Of a stretch of DNA of 64,000 nucleotides, positions 51,478-60,831 are shown one piece after another. A model generated the notes under the pieces. That model ran no database searches, was not told the DNA's origin, and saw nothing but the letters and a program-made list of their open reading frames with translations. A program made the position numbers and the translations under genes. Each line of letters opens with the position of its first letter. The first letter of the stretch is position 1. The stretch comes from Hyphomicrobiales bacterium (GTDB taxonomy: Bacteria; Pseudomonadota; Alphaproteobacteria; Rhizobiales; JAJFHB01). The stretch is taken from the NCBI GenBank assembly GCA_021775755.1, contig JAJFHE010000075.1, positions 1-64,000 of the forward strand, given 5' to 3'.

Positions 51478-53142
51478 ATGGCGGCTTCGATGCAGATTGA
51501 TTTCCAAACCGACCCTCAGAACTACAAGCACTGGAAGCTCGACTTCGAAGGGCCCGTCGCCACACTGACCATGGATGTGGACGAGAAAGGCGGTCTGTTC
51601 GAAGGCTATGAGCTGAAACTCAACTCTTATGATCTGGGCGTTGATATCGAACTTGCCGATGCGTTGCAGCGGTTGCGTTTTGAGCACCCGGAAGTGAAGG
51701 TGGTTTTGTTGCGGTCAGCCAAAGAGCGCATGTTCTGCGCCGGCGCCAATATCCGCATGCTGGCGGGCGCGGCACATGACCACAAAGTAAACTTCTGCAA
51801 GTTCACGAACGAAACGCGCAATTCGATCGAAGATGCAAGCGAGGTTTCCGGACAGAAGTATATATCGGTCGTCAACGGTACGGCAGCGGGAGGCGGTTAC
51901 GAACTGGCTCTTGCGACCGACCACATCATTTTGACCGATGACGGCTCGTCGGCGGTGTCATTGCCCGAGGTGCCGCTGCTCGCTGTACTGCCGGGCACCG
52001 GCGGACTGACGCGTGTCACGGACAAGCGCAAGGTGCGGCGCGATCGGGCGGATGTGTTCTGCACGACGGAAGAAGGCGTTCGGGGCAAGCGCGCCGTCGA
52101 CTGGCGCCTTGTCGATGAAACGGCGCCCAATTCGCGGCTTGATGAAGCTGTTGCGGAGCGTGCACGCGCCTTTGCAGAGCAGTCGGACCGGGTCGGCGAG
52201 GGCCCAGGCGTTTCGCTCGTGCCGCTCGACCGGACGATCGGCGATGACGTGGTGCAGTATTCTCTGGTGAGCGTCGAGATCGACCGCGCCGGCGGCGTTG
52301 CAACAATCTCCATAAACGGCCCGGATGCCCCGCCACCGGCGGACGGCGATGGCCTTGCAGAGCTTGGTGCCGGGTCATGGACGCTGAAACTTGCCCGTGA
52401 ACTCGATGACGCGATCCTGCACCTGCGGTTCAACGAAACCGAAATCGGCCTTCTTGAACTCAAGACGGCGGGCGATCCCGCAGCGGTGCTCGCATGGGAC
52501 GCTTTCCTCGCCGCCAATTCCGGCCATTGGCTGGTGCGCGAGGTTGTGCACTTGTGGAAACGGGTTCTGAAACGGGTCGACCTGACGTCGCGCACCATTT
52601 CCGCGGTGATCGAGCCCGGCAGCTGTTTTGCCGGCACACTTGCAGAGCTCGCGTTCGCCGCCGACCGCTCTTACATGCTGATCGGTACGCTTGACCAGGA
52701 CAACCGGCCCGAAGCGTCGATGACACTGAACGGGTTCAACTTCGGCACTTACCCGATGAGCAATGGCATCAGCCGCCTGGAAACCCGGTTTCTCGGAGAA
52801 CCGGAAAGCTTTGAGACATTAAAGGCGCACGAGGGCGAGGCGCTCGATGCGGAGCAAGCCGACGAGCTCGGTCTTGTAACCTTTGCGTTCGACGATATCG
52901 ACTGGGACGACGAGATCCGCATATTCCGCGAGGAACGCGCGAGCTTTTCTCCCGACGGCCTCACGGCCATGGAAGCCAATCTGCGGTTTGCCGGGCCTGA
53001 GACCATGGAAACAAAAATATTCGGCCGTCTGACCGCCTGGCAGAACTGGGTGTTCCAGCGCCCCAACGCGGTTGGCGAAGAGGGCGCTTTGCGGCGCTAC
53101 GGCAGCGGACAAAAACCGACCTACGACCGCCGGCGGGTGTGA
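51478..53142 (+). CDS. boxC: BoxC, 2,3-epoxybenzoyl-CoA dihydrolase (ring-opening)
   Basis: A 554-residue enoyl-CoA-hydratase-related enzyme that opens the ring of 2,3-epoxybenzoyl-CoA in the aerobic benzoyl-CoA (box) pathway. Family features include LRSAKERMFCAGANIRMLAG, NGTAAGGGYELALATDHIIL and LPEVPLLAVLPGTGGLTRVTDKRKV, with a second crotonase-like region in the C-terminal half (PGSCFAGTLAELAFAADRSYM). Length is that of BoxC. It is the first gene of boxCBA, with AGGA before the ATG, downstream of the candidate BoxR operator. Confidence 0.96.
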   Translation: MAASMQIDFQTDPQNYKHWKLDFEGPVATLTMDVDEKGGLFEGYELKLNSYDLGVDIELADALQRLRFEHPEVKVVLLRSAKERMFCAGANIRMLAGAAHDHKVNFCKFTNETRNSIEDASEVSGQKYISVVNGTAAGGGYELALATDHIILTDDGSSAVSLPEVPLLAVLPGTGGLTRVTDKRKVRRDRADVFCTTEEGVRGKRAVDWRLVDETAPNSRLDEAVAERARAFAEQSDRVGEGPGVSLVPLDRTIGDDVVQYSLVSVEIDRAGGVATISINGPDAPPPADGDGLAELGAGSWTLKLARELDDAILHLRFNETEIGLLELKTAGDPAAVLAWDAFLAANSGHWLVREVVHLWKRVLKRVDLTSRTISAVIEPGSCFAGTLAELAFAADRSYMLIGTLDQDNRPEASMTLNGFNFGTYPMSNGISRLETRFLGEPESFETLKAHEGEALDAEQADELGLVTFAFDDIDWDDEIRIFREERASFSPDGLTAMEANLRFAGPETMETKIFGRLTAWQNWVFQRPNAVGEEGALRRYGSGQKPTYDRRRV

Positions 53143-53181
53143 CCCGAACCGGCGCGGCCAACAAGATCAAGGAGCAAGGCG

Positions 53182-54630
53182 ATGCATGATGCAATGAATG
53201 TCGATTACGACACAATAATCCCGAACAATGTCGGCCTGTCGGATGACCGCCGGGTACTGAAAGCTCTGGAGCAGTGGCATCCGGGCTACATCGACTGGTG
53301 GATGGACATGGGGCCGGAAGGCTTTCAGGAGGCGCTTGTCTATTTGCGCACGGCGGTGAGCGTCGACCCGAAGGGCTGGGCGAAGTTCGACTACGTGAAG
53401 ATGCCGGAATACCGCTGGGGTGTACTTTTGGCGCCACAGGAAGAAGGCCGTGTTGTGCCGTTTGGCGAACACAAGGGCGAACCCGCGTGGCAGGAAGTGC
53501 CCGGTGAACACCGCGCGATGCTGCGCCGGCTTCTGGTCATTCAGGGCGACACGGAGCCTGCCTCGGTCGAGCAGCAGCGCCATCTCGGCACCACCGCCCC
53601 CTCGCTCTACGACCTGCGCAACCTGTTCCAGGTCAATGTCGAGGAAGGCCGGCACCTTTGGGCCATGGTCTATCTGTTGCAGAAGTATTTCGGCCGCGAT
53701 GGCCGCGAGGAGGCGGCAGAACTTTTGCAGCGCCGCTCCGGCTCCGACGACAAGCCGCGCATGCTGGGCGCCTTCAACGAAGCGACGCCCGACTGGCTGT
53801 CGTTCTTCATGTTCACGTTCTTCACGGACCGCGACGGCAAGATGCAGCTTGAATCGCTGGCGCAGTCGGGCTTCGATCCGCTGTCGCGCACCTGCCGGTT
53901 CATGCTGACCGAAGAGGCGCATCATATGTTCGTTGGCGAGACCGGTGTCGGGCGGGCACTGCAGCGCACCTGCGATGCGATGAACGAGGCCGGCATTGAA
54001 GACCCCAACGATGTCGAAGCAATTCGGGCGCTCGGCGTCATCGACCTGCCGACGATCCAGAAGAAACTCAACATGCACTACACGCTGTCGCTCGATCTGT
54101 TCGGCTCGGAAGTGTCGACCAATGCGGCAAACTCGTTCAATGCCGGCCTGAAAGGCCGGTTCGGGGAAACCAAGATCGACGACGATCATCAATTGACCAA
54201 CGACACCTATCCGGTGCTCAAGTGCATCAATGGCGGCTTTGACTATGTCGACGAACCAGCCCTTTCGGCACTCAACATGCGGCTGCGCGACGACTATTCG
54301 AACGACTGCGGCAAGGGTGTCGGGCGCTGGAACAAGATCATCGCGAAGACGGGCGTCGATTTCGAGCTCAAGCTGCCGCACCAGGCGTTCCACCGGGCGA
54401 TCGGAGAGTTTGCACAGATTGAAGCCTCGCCCGACGGCAAGTTTCTGGACGCGGCGGAATGGGAAGCCCAGCGTGACCAATGGCTGCCGTCAAGCGAGGA
54501 TGGAGACTACATCGCCTCGCTCATGAAACCGGAAAGCGAAACCGGAAAATACGCCAACTGGATCGCCGAACCCAAGATCGGCATCGACGGCAAGCCGGGT
54601 GATTTCGAGTACGTCCGAATTCATGAGTGA
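53182..54630 (+). CDS. boxB: BoxB, benzoyl-CoA 2,3-epoxidase di-iron subunit
   Basis: A 482-residue class I di-iron oxygenase that adds one oxygen atom to benzoyl-CoA with electrons from BoxA. Iron ligands are carried by four-helix segments such as VEEGRHLWAMVYLLQKYFG and TEEAHHMFVGETGVGR, with the second pair of carboxylate/His segments upstream and downstream of these. The C-terminal half is typical for BoxB. AAGGAG precedes the ATG. It follows boxC by 39 bases and precedes boxA by 66, where a strong stem-loop lies. Confidence 0.96.
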   Translation: MHDAMNVDYDTIIPNNVGLSDDRRVLKALEQWHPGYIDWWMDMGPEGFQEALVYLRTAVSVDPKGWAKFDYVKMPEYRWGVLLAPQEEGRVVPFGEHKGEPAWQEVPGEHRAMLRRLLVIQGDTEPASVEQQRHLGTTAPSLYDLRNLFQVNVEEGRHLWAMVYLLQKYFGRDGREEAAELLQRRSGSDDKPRMLGAFNEATPDWLSFFMFTFFTDRDGKMQLESLAQSGFDPLSRTCRFMLTEEAHHMFVGETGVGRALQRTCDAMNEAGIEDPNDVEAIRALGVIDLPTIQKKLNMHYTLSLDLFGSEVSTNAANSFNAGLKGRFGETKIDDDHQLTNDTYPVLKCINGGFDYVDEPALSALNMRLRDDYSNDCGKGVGRWNKIIAKTGVDFELKLPHQAFHRAIGEFAQIEASPDGKFLDAAEWEAQRDQWLPSSEDGDYIASLMKPESETGKYANWIAEPKIGIDGKPGDFEYVRIHE

Positions 54631-54647
54631 GCTTTGATGAAGTAAGA

Positions 54648-54679
54648 GGCGGGAAGGCCCCGGAGACGGGCCACCCGCC
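54648..54679 (+). other. Stem-loop in the boxB-boxA spacer
   Basis: GGCGGG (54648-54653) pairs with CCCGCC (54674-54679), and GGCCC (54656-54660) with GGGCC (54668-54672), leaving a 7-base loop and a small internal loop. Eleven GC-rich pairs in a 66-base spacer suggest a stability or processing element that could set the BoxB to BoxA ratio. Confidence 0.6.
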
Positions 54680-54696
54680 ACCCCGGAAAGAAACAT

Positions 54697-55887
54697 ATGA
54701 CCGCGCTCCTCAAACAGCATCTGATCGATCCGGAAATCTGCATCCGGTGCGGCACGTGCGAAGAAACCTGTCCGATCGATGCGGTCACCCACAATGACGA
54801 CAACTACGTGGTGGATGCGGCGATCTGCAATTACTGCATGGACTGTATTTCCCCCTGTCCAACCGGCTCCATCGACAACTGGCGCGTGGTGCGCGACGCC
54901 TATTCGCTGGAAGAGCAGTTCGGGTGGGAAGAACTGCCCGAGCAGGAAGACATGGAGGACGCAGGGGCGGCGGCTTCCATCGAGGCGCTCGACGATGAAA
55001 TCGCATCGCTGCTCGACGAGGCGCACAGCGGCACCGGTGGCAAGGCGGTGGCGGCAGCGTCAGCAAGCAAGCCGAGCGTCAATCTGTTCAGCCGATCCAA
55101 GCCCGCCGTGGCAACCGTACAGGGTAATTTCCGCCTGACCGAAGAGGCGGTCGAGCACGATGTCCGCCACATTATTCTCGATATGGGCGACACGGTGTTT
55201 CCGGTACTCGAAGGGCAGACCATCGGCATCATTCCGCCGGGTAATGACGCCGCCGGCAAGCCGCATCAGATGCGGCTTTATTCGATTTCCAGTTCGCGCG
55301 ACGGCGAGCGCCCCAACACCAACAATCTGGCAATCACCGTCAAACGCGAGCTGCAGGGTGTTTGTTCGAATTACCTGTGCGATCTCGAAAGGGGCGCGAA
55401 AGTGAACATCGCGGGCCCCTTTGGTGCAACTTTCCTTATGCCGCAGAACCCGGACGCAAATATCATCATGATTTGCACCGGTACGGGATCCGCGCCATTC
55501 CGGGCGTTCACGGAACGCCGCCGCCGGGCGATGCCGTCCGCGCCGGGGCAGATGGACATCTATTTCGGGGCGCGACGGCCGGAAGAGCTACCCTATTTCG
55601 GCCCGCTCAAGAAGGTGCCCGAGAGCCTGTTGCGGCAGCGCCTGGTGTTCTCAAGACTGCCGGATGCGCCAAAAGAGTATGTTCAGGACCGCATGCTCAA
55701 TCATGCGGACGAGTTGGCCGAGCTTCTGCGCGACGGCAATACCCATGTTTACATTTGCGGCCTGCGCGGCATGGAAACCGGCGTCGATGAAAGCTTTGCC
55801 GCCGTCTGCCGCAAGGCGGGTCTCGACTGGGCGGCGCTCAAGCCCGGCATGCGCGACGAGGGCCGCTACCACGTTGAGACTTACTAG
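54697..55887 (+). CDS. boxA: BoxA, benzoyl-CoA epoxidase reductase subunit
   Basis: A 396-residue NADPH-dependent reductase that feeds electrons to BoxB. The N-terminus has two ferredoxin-type 4Fe-4S motifs (CIRCGTCEETCP and CNYCMDCISPCP). After an Ala/Ser-rich linker, residues about 140-396 form an FAD/NADP oxidoreductase with RLYSISSSRDG for FAD and ICTGTGSAPFRAF for NADP, ending in a C-terminal Tyr as in plant-type FNRs. Third gene of boxCBA. No benzoate-CoA ligase, boxD or later ring-fission genes are in the window. Confidence 0.95.
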   Translation: MTALLKQHLIDPEICIRCGTCEETCPIDAVTHNDDNYVVDAAICNYCMDCISPCPTGSIDNWRVVRDAYSLEEQFGWEELPEQEDMEDAGAAASIEALDDEIASLLDEAHSGTGGKAVAAASASKPSVNLFSRSKPAVATVQGNFRLTEEAVEHDVRHIILDMGDTVFPVLEGQTIGIIPPGNDAAGKPHQMRLYSISSSRDGERPNTNNLAITVKRELQGVCSNYLCDLERGAKVNIAGPFGATFLMPQNPDANIIMICTGTGSAPFRAFTERRRRAMPSAPGQMDIYFGARRPEELPYFGPLKKVPESLLRQRLVFSRLPDAPKEYVQDRMLNHADELAELLRDGNTHVYICGLRGMETGVDESFAAVCRKAGLDWAALKPGMRDEGRYHVETY

Positions 55888-55986
55888 GGAGGGATCGCTC
55901 TCCAGAATTTCAATGGCGGCAATGGTGCTGGCGGCGCCACTCTGATACCACGGGCGTTTGCGACCGCTGCGAAAGAGCACCGTGAG

Positions 55987-56799
55987 ATGACCGACTTTAC
56001 CGAACAGAACCGCCTCTCCTGGAACGAACTTGCGCGTATACATGTGCGCGATGAAACCGGGTTCTACGAGGTCGACGCCTTCAGGCGCGGCGGCGACGCC
56101 CTTACGCGCATAGAAAATGACGAGATCGGGGATGTCACGGGGTTGAACATTCTTCATCTGCAATGCCACTTCGGTCTCGACACGCTCTCGCTGGCACGCC
56201 GTGGCGCGGCGGTTACGGGTCTCGATTTTTCCAGCGATGCCATCGATGCGGCGCGCGTTCTGTCGGAGGAGACAGGCGTTGCCGCCCGGTTCGTGGAAGG
56301 CAACGTCTTTGATGCACCGGCGCTTGTCGAGGGCCAGTTCGACTTGGTCTATGTGACATGGGGCGCGATCTGCTGGCTGTCCGATATTGCCGCGTGGTGC
56401 GATGTAGTGGGGCATTTCGTCAAGCGCGGGGGCGTTGTCTATCTCGCCGATACTCACCCCATGGCAAGCGTGTTGGAGGAAGTCGATGGCCGTCTGGTCG
56501 TCGAATATGACTGGCGCACGCGGGCGGACGCTCCGCTTCACTTCGACGAGGTGACGACCTATACCGGCGACCCCACCGTGCGCGAACACCAGCGCAGCAA
56601 CGAATGGAATCACCCGTTGTCGACAATCTTCCAGGGCCTGATGCGGAACGGATTTGCGATCGAAATGTTCAACGAGCACGAAGCCCTGCCGTGGGAGCAT
56701 GTGCCGATGATGGAACTCGGCGAGGATGGGTTCTATCGCCTGCCCGAGGGCATTGCGAAAATCCCTCTGGCGTTTTCACTGAAGGCGAGAAAGACGTAA
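55987..56799 (+). CDS. SAM-dependent methyltransferase (class I)
   Basis: A 270-residue methyltransferase with SAM-binding motif I at LNILHLQCHFGLDTLSLARRGAAVTGLDFSSDAI, an acidic strand end (GQFDLVYVTWGAI) and a C-terminal extension with HPMASVLEE and NHPLSTIFQGLMRNGF. This type is common among small-molecule methyltransferases of unknown substrate. It lies 99 bases after boxA on the same strand, but nothing ties it to benzoate breakdown. It converges with a GNAT gene. Confidence 0.85.
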   Translation: MTDFTEQNRLSWNELARIHVRDETGFYEVDAFRRGGDALTRIENDEIGDVTGLNILHLQCHFGLDTLSLARRGAAVTGLDFSSDAIDAARVLSEETGVAARFVEGNVFDAPALVEGQFDLVYVTWGAICWLSDIAAWCDVVGHFVKRGGVVYLADTHPMASVLEEVDGRLVVEYDWRTRADAPLHFDEVTTYTGDPTVREHQRSNEWNHPLSTIFQGLMRNGFAIEMFNEHEALPWEHVPMMELGEDGFYRLPEGIAKIPLAFSLKARKT

Positions 56800-56828
56800 A
56801 CGCAGATCGTTTCACCGTCAGATTGGTT

Positions 56829-57419
56829 CTAGATCTCCTTCACCATCAAAATCCAGTTGTCGCCTTCGCCCGGCCACCCGTCCTTGACCATGGTGCGGCT
56901 TGCGCACTCCGCGAAACCGCAGCGTTCGTAGAGACGGCGCGCAGCGGTATTGGCATCGGAAACGATGAGGCTGATGCCTGAGGCCTGCGCGCGCTGCGCA
57001 ATGCATTCGGCGATCTCGAGAAGATGCGTGCCGAAACCGCAGCCGCGCCAGCGCTCATAGGTGGCCAGGACGTTGACGTACCATGTTCCCGGCACGAGGT
57101 TTTCCAACTGCAGCAGCGGCACAAAGGCGGCCGGCGTGCTGTCGTAATCGATGTGTTCGGGCTCCGGCCCCAGCTGATATCCGATCAGGGCAGCGGCCAC
57201 TTCGCCGCCGGCTTCGGTGACAAAGGCGTTGCGGTAGGAAAAGCCGCCTTCCTTGCGCCGTGCGCGTCGGCAGCCGACATCCCAGGGTGTTTCACCCGGC
57301 TCTGCCATCTCCCCCCACAAGTAGTAGGGCGCGCCTTCGCCGGCGAAGTTGATGAGCTCGGCGAGTGCACGGTCGTCGCTGATGGCGGCAGGGCGCAGGG
57401 GGTAGGTGCGCATGAGCAT
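56829..57419 (-). CDS. GNAT-family N-acetyltransferase
   Basis: A 196-residue acetyltransferase with strands of the GNAT fold and a CoA-binding region around RWRGCGFGTHLLEIAE, where the usual R-x2-G-x-G is Trp-Arg-Gly-Cys-Gly-Phe-Gly. A late NTAARRLYERCGFAE segment is typical. GAGGAG 7 bases before the ATG at 57419 fixes the start over the in-frame ATG at 57434 and 57413. Substrate unknown. Confidence 0.85.
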   Translation of the reverse strand: MLMRTYPLRPAAISDDRALAELINFAGEGAPYYLWGEMAEPGETPWDVGCRRARRKEGGFSYRNAFVTEAGGEVAAALIGYQLGPEPEHIDYDSTPAAFVPLLQLENLVPGTWYVNVLATYERWRGCGFGTHLLEIAECIAQRAQASGISLIVSDANTAARRLYERCGFAECASRTMVKDGWPGEGDNWILMVKEI

Positions 57420-57542
57420 GATACGTCTCCTCAAGAGAGTCCGGCGTCTTAACCGCCGTTATCGCGCATGTGGGAGAAGCCGCGGCCAAGGGCAAGCGGT
57501 GCGATACAATTGAAACTTTTGAAAAAAACGCTGAAGTTACCG

Positions 57543-58574
57543 TCAGCGCTCTGGCACATGTCCCCAACGCACGAGATCCTCGGCCGTTTCAACGATCGAG
57601 CGGTCGAGGTCGCGGAAGGTAACTCCGAGATGTTCGCGTATCTTTGAGTTGTCGAAACGCGGTACGCGGCCGAGATGGGAATGCAGATAGGTGCGCACGC
57701 CCGAGGGCTGAAGCCAGGCGGCAAGGTGGATGAGCGCACTGCCGAGGCGCGTGTCCAGCCCGAGCGAGGGAAGCCGGGCGTTATCAAATCCCGATGATTT
57801 GAGAAGACCGGCGATCTGGCGGACCGTTCTCAAATCATGGGCGCAGATATAGCGCCCCTTTGCCCGATCGCTGGCGAGCGCCTGAACATGTGCTTCGGCT
57901 ACGTCGCGCACATCGACGAGACCAAGCGTCAGGTCCATGATCGCGGGATATTTTCCATTGAGCAGATCGGCAATGACCTGGTTCGACGTATTGAGCGAAA
58001 CGGACTTGGAAGGGCCGATGACCGTGAACGGATTGATCACCACGAGATCCCAGCCAGGATTTGCGTCTTCGGCGAATTTCCACGCGGCACGCTCGGCGCA
58101 GACCTTGGAGTAGTAGTAGGGGTTGCGGCTAAGCGTCGAACGGTCGTTCCAGTCCGCTTCATCAAGAATTTGAGAGGTGTCCGGCTCATCGGTGATGGCG
58201 GCTACGGAAGACGTCACGACAACACGTTTGATCCGCTTGCTCGTGGCGCAAGCCCGCAACATTGAGAGCGTACCATTTACCGCCGGGTCGACGAGGTCGC
58301 GTTGCGCGTCCTTGACTGTCAGGACGTAAGGGCTTGCGGCATGAATCACATAATCCGCATCCCCGGTGTAGTCCGCAAAGGCACGCGGGTCGTTGAGGTT
58401 GGCGGCGACGAGGGTTAGGCGTTCTGCGGCACCGGGCAGCTTGCGCAGAAACTCCGTTTTCTCCGCATCTGAAGGATCGCGCACGGTACCGACCACTTCA
58501 TGGCCTTCCGCGAGCAGCTTTTCGACGGTGTGAGACGCGATGAAGCCAGTGGCTCCGCTGATCAACGTGCGCAT
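57543..58574 (-). CDS. Dihydroflavonol-4-reductase-like NAD(P)-dependent reductase/epimerase
   Basis: A 343-residue extended SDR: nucleotide-binding GATGFIASHTVEKLL at the N-terminus, VVVTSSVAAI, and the catalytic pair in PYYYSKVCAE (Tyr-x3-Lys). The mid-part (NPFTVIGPSKSVSLNTSNQ) and C-terminus resemble the dihydroflavonol reductase/cinnamoyl-CoA reductase branch found in bacteria with unknown aldehyde or ketone substrates. It shares little with the SDR at 28944 beyond the fold. Confidence 0.87.
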   Translation of the reverse strand: MRTLISGATGFIASHTVEKLLAEGHEVVGTVRDPSDAEKTEFLRKLPGAAERLTLVAANLNDPRAFADYTGDADYVIHAASPYVLTVKDAQRDLVDPAVNGTLSMLRACATSKRIKRVVVTSSVAAITDEPDTSQILDEADWNDRSTLSRNPYYYSKVCAERAAWKFAEDANPGWDLVVINPFTVIGPSKSVSLNTSNQVIADLLNGKYPAIMDLTLGLVDVRDVAEAHVQALASDRAKGRYICAHDLRTVRQIAGLLKSSGFDNARLPSLGLDTRLGSALIHLAAWLQPSGVRTYLHSHLGRVPRFDNSKIREHLGVTFRDLDRSIVETAEDLVRWGHVPER

Positions 58575-58693
58575 GTCTATGTCGCTCGGCCTGTACGACG
58601 GGTGCCGGCATTATATCCGAGCGGACGATGCTCCGGCAAATTTGTCGAACGGCTGATACGTGGGCTCGACAAGGATGGTGCGACCGCTGCACA

Positions 58694-58721
58694 CTGAAAC
58701 CTGAAACCTGAAACCTGAAAC
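58694..58721. repeat. Heptanucleotide repeat (CTGAAAC)4
   Basis: Four exact, uninterrupted copies of CTGAAAC end 25 bases before the start of the membrane protein gene at 58747. The sequence lies upstream of its ribosome site. Such tracts can change copy number by slippage. Confidence 0.85.
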
Positions 58722-58746
58722 CGTACAAGCGGGAAAGGCTTTGGTC

Positions 58747-59214
58747 ATGCGCGGTGTGCTCTATCTGATCTTCCGGCTGATCTGCTACGTGGCGTTGGCC
58801 GTAGTGCTGTCGGGGTTTGCAGCTTTGGCGCTTGTCTCCTTGCTCGGCGCATGTCCAAACCTCAGCACCGGAAGCGTAAGTTGTACCTCGCCGTTCTACC
58901 AGTCCGTCGCCGAGTACGGAATTTCCATCGTTCTTGTGACCGTGTTCACGGGGCTTCCCGGATTGCTGGCGATTGCCGGTGCGGTGTTTGCAATCCGCAA
59001 GGTTTACCTCTGGCGGACCTCAGGGGCGCCGCAACAGGTTCCGCAACGCAGCGAGGATGCGCCCGGGCCGGACGTATCGCGCGCAGGCACGGAGGCGCCA
59101 CCTCGATCGGGCAGTGGTTTCGGCCGGTTTGTGCTCAAGGGCGTGCTGATCCTGCTTGCGGCGGCTTTCGTTGCAGGTGCGATTTCCGCGGTTGTTGAAC
59201 GGACGGCGCAATGA
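58747..59214 (+). CDS. Small membrane protein of unknown function
   Basis: A 155-residue protein with three predicted membrane segments (about residues 5-32, 58-82 and 130-150), a short extracytoplasmic loop holding two cysteines (GACPNLSTGSVSCTS) and a Pro/Ser/Glu-rich cytoplasmic loop. Family not recognised. ATG 58747 has AAGG at a suitable distance; a heptamer repeat lies just upstream. Its stop overlaps the start of the next membrane protein by 4 bases, so the two are one unit. Confidence 0.68.
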   Translation: MRGVLYLIFRLICYVALAVVLSGFAALALVSLLGACPNLSTGSVSCTSPFYQSVAEYGISIVLVTVFTGLPGLLAIAGAVFAIRKVYLWRTSGAPQQVPQRSEDAPGPDVSRAGTEAPPRSGSGFGRFVLKGVLILLAAAFVAGAISAVVERTAQ

Positions 59215-59534
59215 GCGGTGCTCGACGTTACGCGAAGCCAGTGACAATCGTGTGTGCGGTGCTGTCGGCGGTTATGCTGTTTGCAAGCCTGCTGCCGGCG
59301 GGCTTTGCCATTTATCTGTTTGAGTCGCCGGGAAGCGGGTTTGCCCACGACCTCTATGTCTGGGCGGGTTTTCTGCTGCTGGTGCTTATGCCGCTGATTG
59401 CCCTTGCAGGCGTCGTCGTGCCCTGGATCGCCTACCGCCGCGACCGCCAATCTCTGGCGTTCTGGTGGGCAATTGCGGTTCTTGCCCTCTTCGTTTGCTG
59501 GCTACCGTTTGCACGCGTTTTCTATCTGACCTGA
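59211..59534 (+). CDS. Small membrane protein of unknown function
   Basis: A 107-residue protein with three membrane segments (TIVCAVLSAVMLFASLLPAG, VWAGFLLLVLMPLIALAGV and WAIAVLALFVCWLPFARVF). Its ATG overlaps the preceding gene (ATGA), and the two may form one complex. Neither was recognised as a known family. It converges with the JmjC-type oxygenase gene. Confidence 0.68.
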   Translation: MSGARRYAKPVTIVCAVLSAVMLFASLLPAGFAIYLFESPGSGFAHDLYVWAGFLLLVLMPLIALAGVVVPWIAYRRDRQSLAFWWAIAVLALFVCWLPFARVFYLT

Positions 59535-59552
59535 CCGGCGCTGAAACGGCGC

Positions 59553-60755
59553 CTACCCGGTAGTACCGGCTGCAAGTATCAGTCCTTCCTGTACGAGCCG
59601 CTCGAGCAGGATGGCGCTTTCTTCCGCATCGAGCCCCGGTATGTCGCTGCTGGCAAAGTTCTGCGTGTTCATGCAGTACTCCACCGCCGCTCTCACGTGA
59701 TCGGGGAACCGCACTTCCTTGCCGTAGAACCGCAACACGATCTGGTTTTCCTCTGCGTCCATGTAGCTCTGTACGATGAGGCCGGCATTTGCGCTGTAGC
59801 GTTTGTCCTGTTCAGCGCTGAGGAACGACAGGGCCGACTTGAACTGGCCCTGGAATTCGCCGTCGAGCTCGTCCTGCCACTGCCGGGGCAACTCCATCAG
59901 TTCTCGCGCGATGAGGTCTTCGTCGATGACCTCGGCGATCTTGCGGGCATAGGCGCGCACTGCGTCGGGATTGTCGTCTCTGATTTCGTGCACCGGAACC
60001 GTCTCAAGCAGGAACGGATTGGCACGGGCCGCTGATTCAGCAATCTGTCCGAGCAGTTTGTGCCAGGTCGGCGGGTGGATGCCCAGCGTGATGTGAATGG
60101 AGAAATCGTCGGCGTTTGATTCCGCACGGTGCAGATAACCCCGCGGCAGATAGAGAAGATCGCCCTGCTGCATCAGGTGTTCGGTGTAGGTGCGCTCCTC
60201 CAGGGTGTCTTCCCCGGAGAAGTGGTCGTGTTTGGCAGGCATGTAGAGTTGGGTGTCGTCGACGAACCATTTTTTGCTGCCGTAGGTTTGCAGTACGAAC
60301 ACATCGTGACTGTCGAAATGCAACTTGAAGGCACGCGCTTTGGGCGGTGTGATGTAGATATTGGTCTGAAACCGCAGGAAGGTTTCAGCCTGAAGTGTCA
60401 TGCAGAGGTCGCGCAGTGGCGGGTGGCGATGCTGCAGCGCATCGAGGACGATCGAGTAACCGTCATAAAGCTTGCCCAGCGCCTGCTCCACAAAGGCTGT
60501 CCGCGAACCCTCCGCATAACCGACCCGTTGACCCTCATCGCTCAGGCTGTTGACGGTCGAAACACGATCGACGTTGTATTCCAGGTATTTGTCGATGGCG
60601 TCTGTGGTCAGAAGATCGCCGTAAAAACCGGGATCGTTGCGGGTGATGAACAGCGGTTGCTTTTCGTAGTATGTCGCAAAAAACTCAGCGCTTGAAAGCG
60701 TGCCCAAAAGGGCGCTCAGGCGCTTGCTGTCGCTTTTGTCCGGCATCTTGAACAT
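59553..60755 (-). CDS. JmjC-type 2-oxoglutarate oxygenase (RoxA/YcfD-like cupin)
   Basis: A 400-residue cupin-fold oxygenase of the cupin_4/JmjC family. Iron ligands are seen in LHFDSHDVFVLQ (His-x-Asp) and the distal histidine in PRGYLHRAES, with KKWFVDDTQLY following as in the family. Bacterial RoxA/YcfD hydroxylates ribosomal protein uL16 on arginine; whether this protein has the same target is not shown by sequence. GGAG 7 bases before ATG 60755 sets the start. Confidence 0.85.
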   Translation of the reverse strand: MFKMPDKSDSKRLSALLGTLSSAEFFATYYEKQPLFITRNDPGFYGDLLTTDAIDKYLEYNVDRVSTVNSLSDEGQRVGYAEGSRTAFVEQALGKLYDGYSIVLDALQHRHPPLRDLCMTLQAETFLRFQTNIYITPPKARAFKLHFDSHDVFVLQTYGSKKWFVDDTQLYMPAKHDHFSGEDTLEERTYTEHLMQQGDLLYLPRGYLHRAESNADDFSIHITLGIHPPTWHKLLGQIAESAARANPFLLETVPVHEIRDDNPDAVRAYARKIAEVIDEDLIARELMELPRQWQDELDGEFQGQFKSALSFLSAEQDKRYSANAGLIVQSYMDAEENQIVLRFYGKEVRFPDHVRAAVEYCMNTQNFASSDIPGLDAEESAILLERLVQEGLILAAGTTG

Positions 60756-60831
60756 GTTCTAACTCCGCGCGGGGCCGTGTGCTTCGCGACCTGGCCCGAA
60801 TTCGTGATGTTTTACGCAACCATAACAATTA

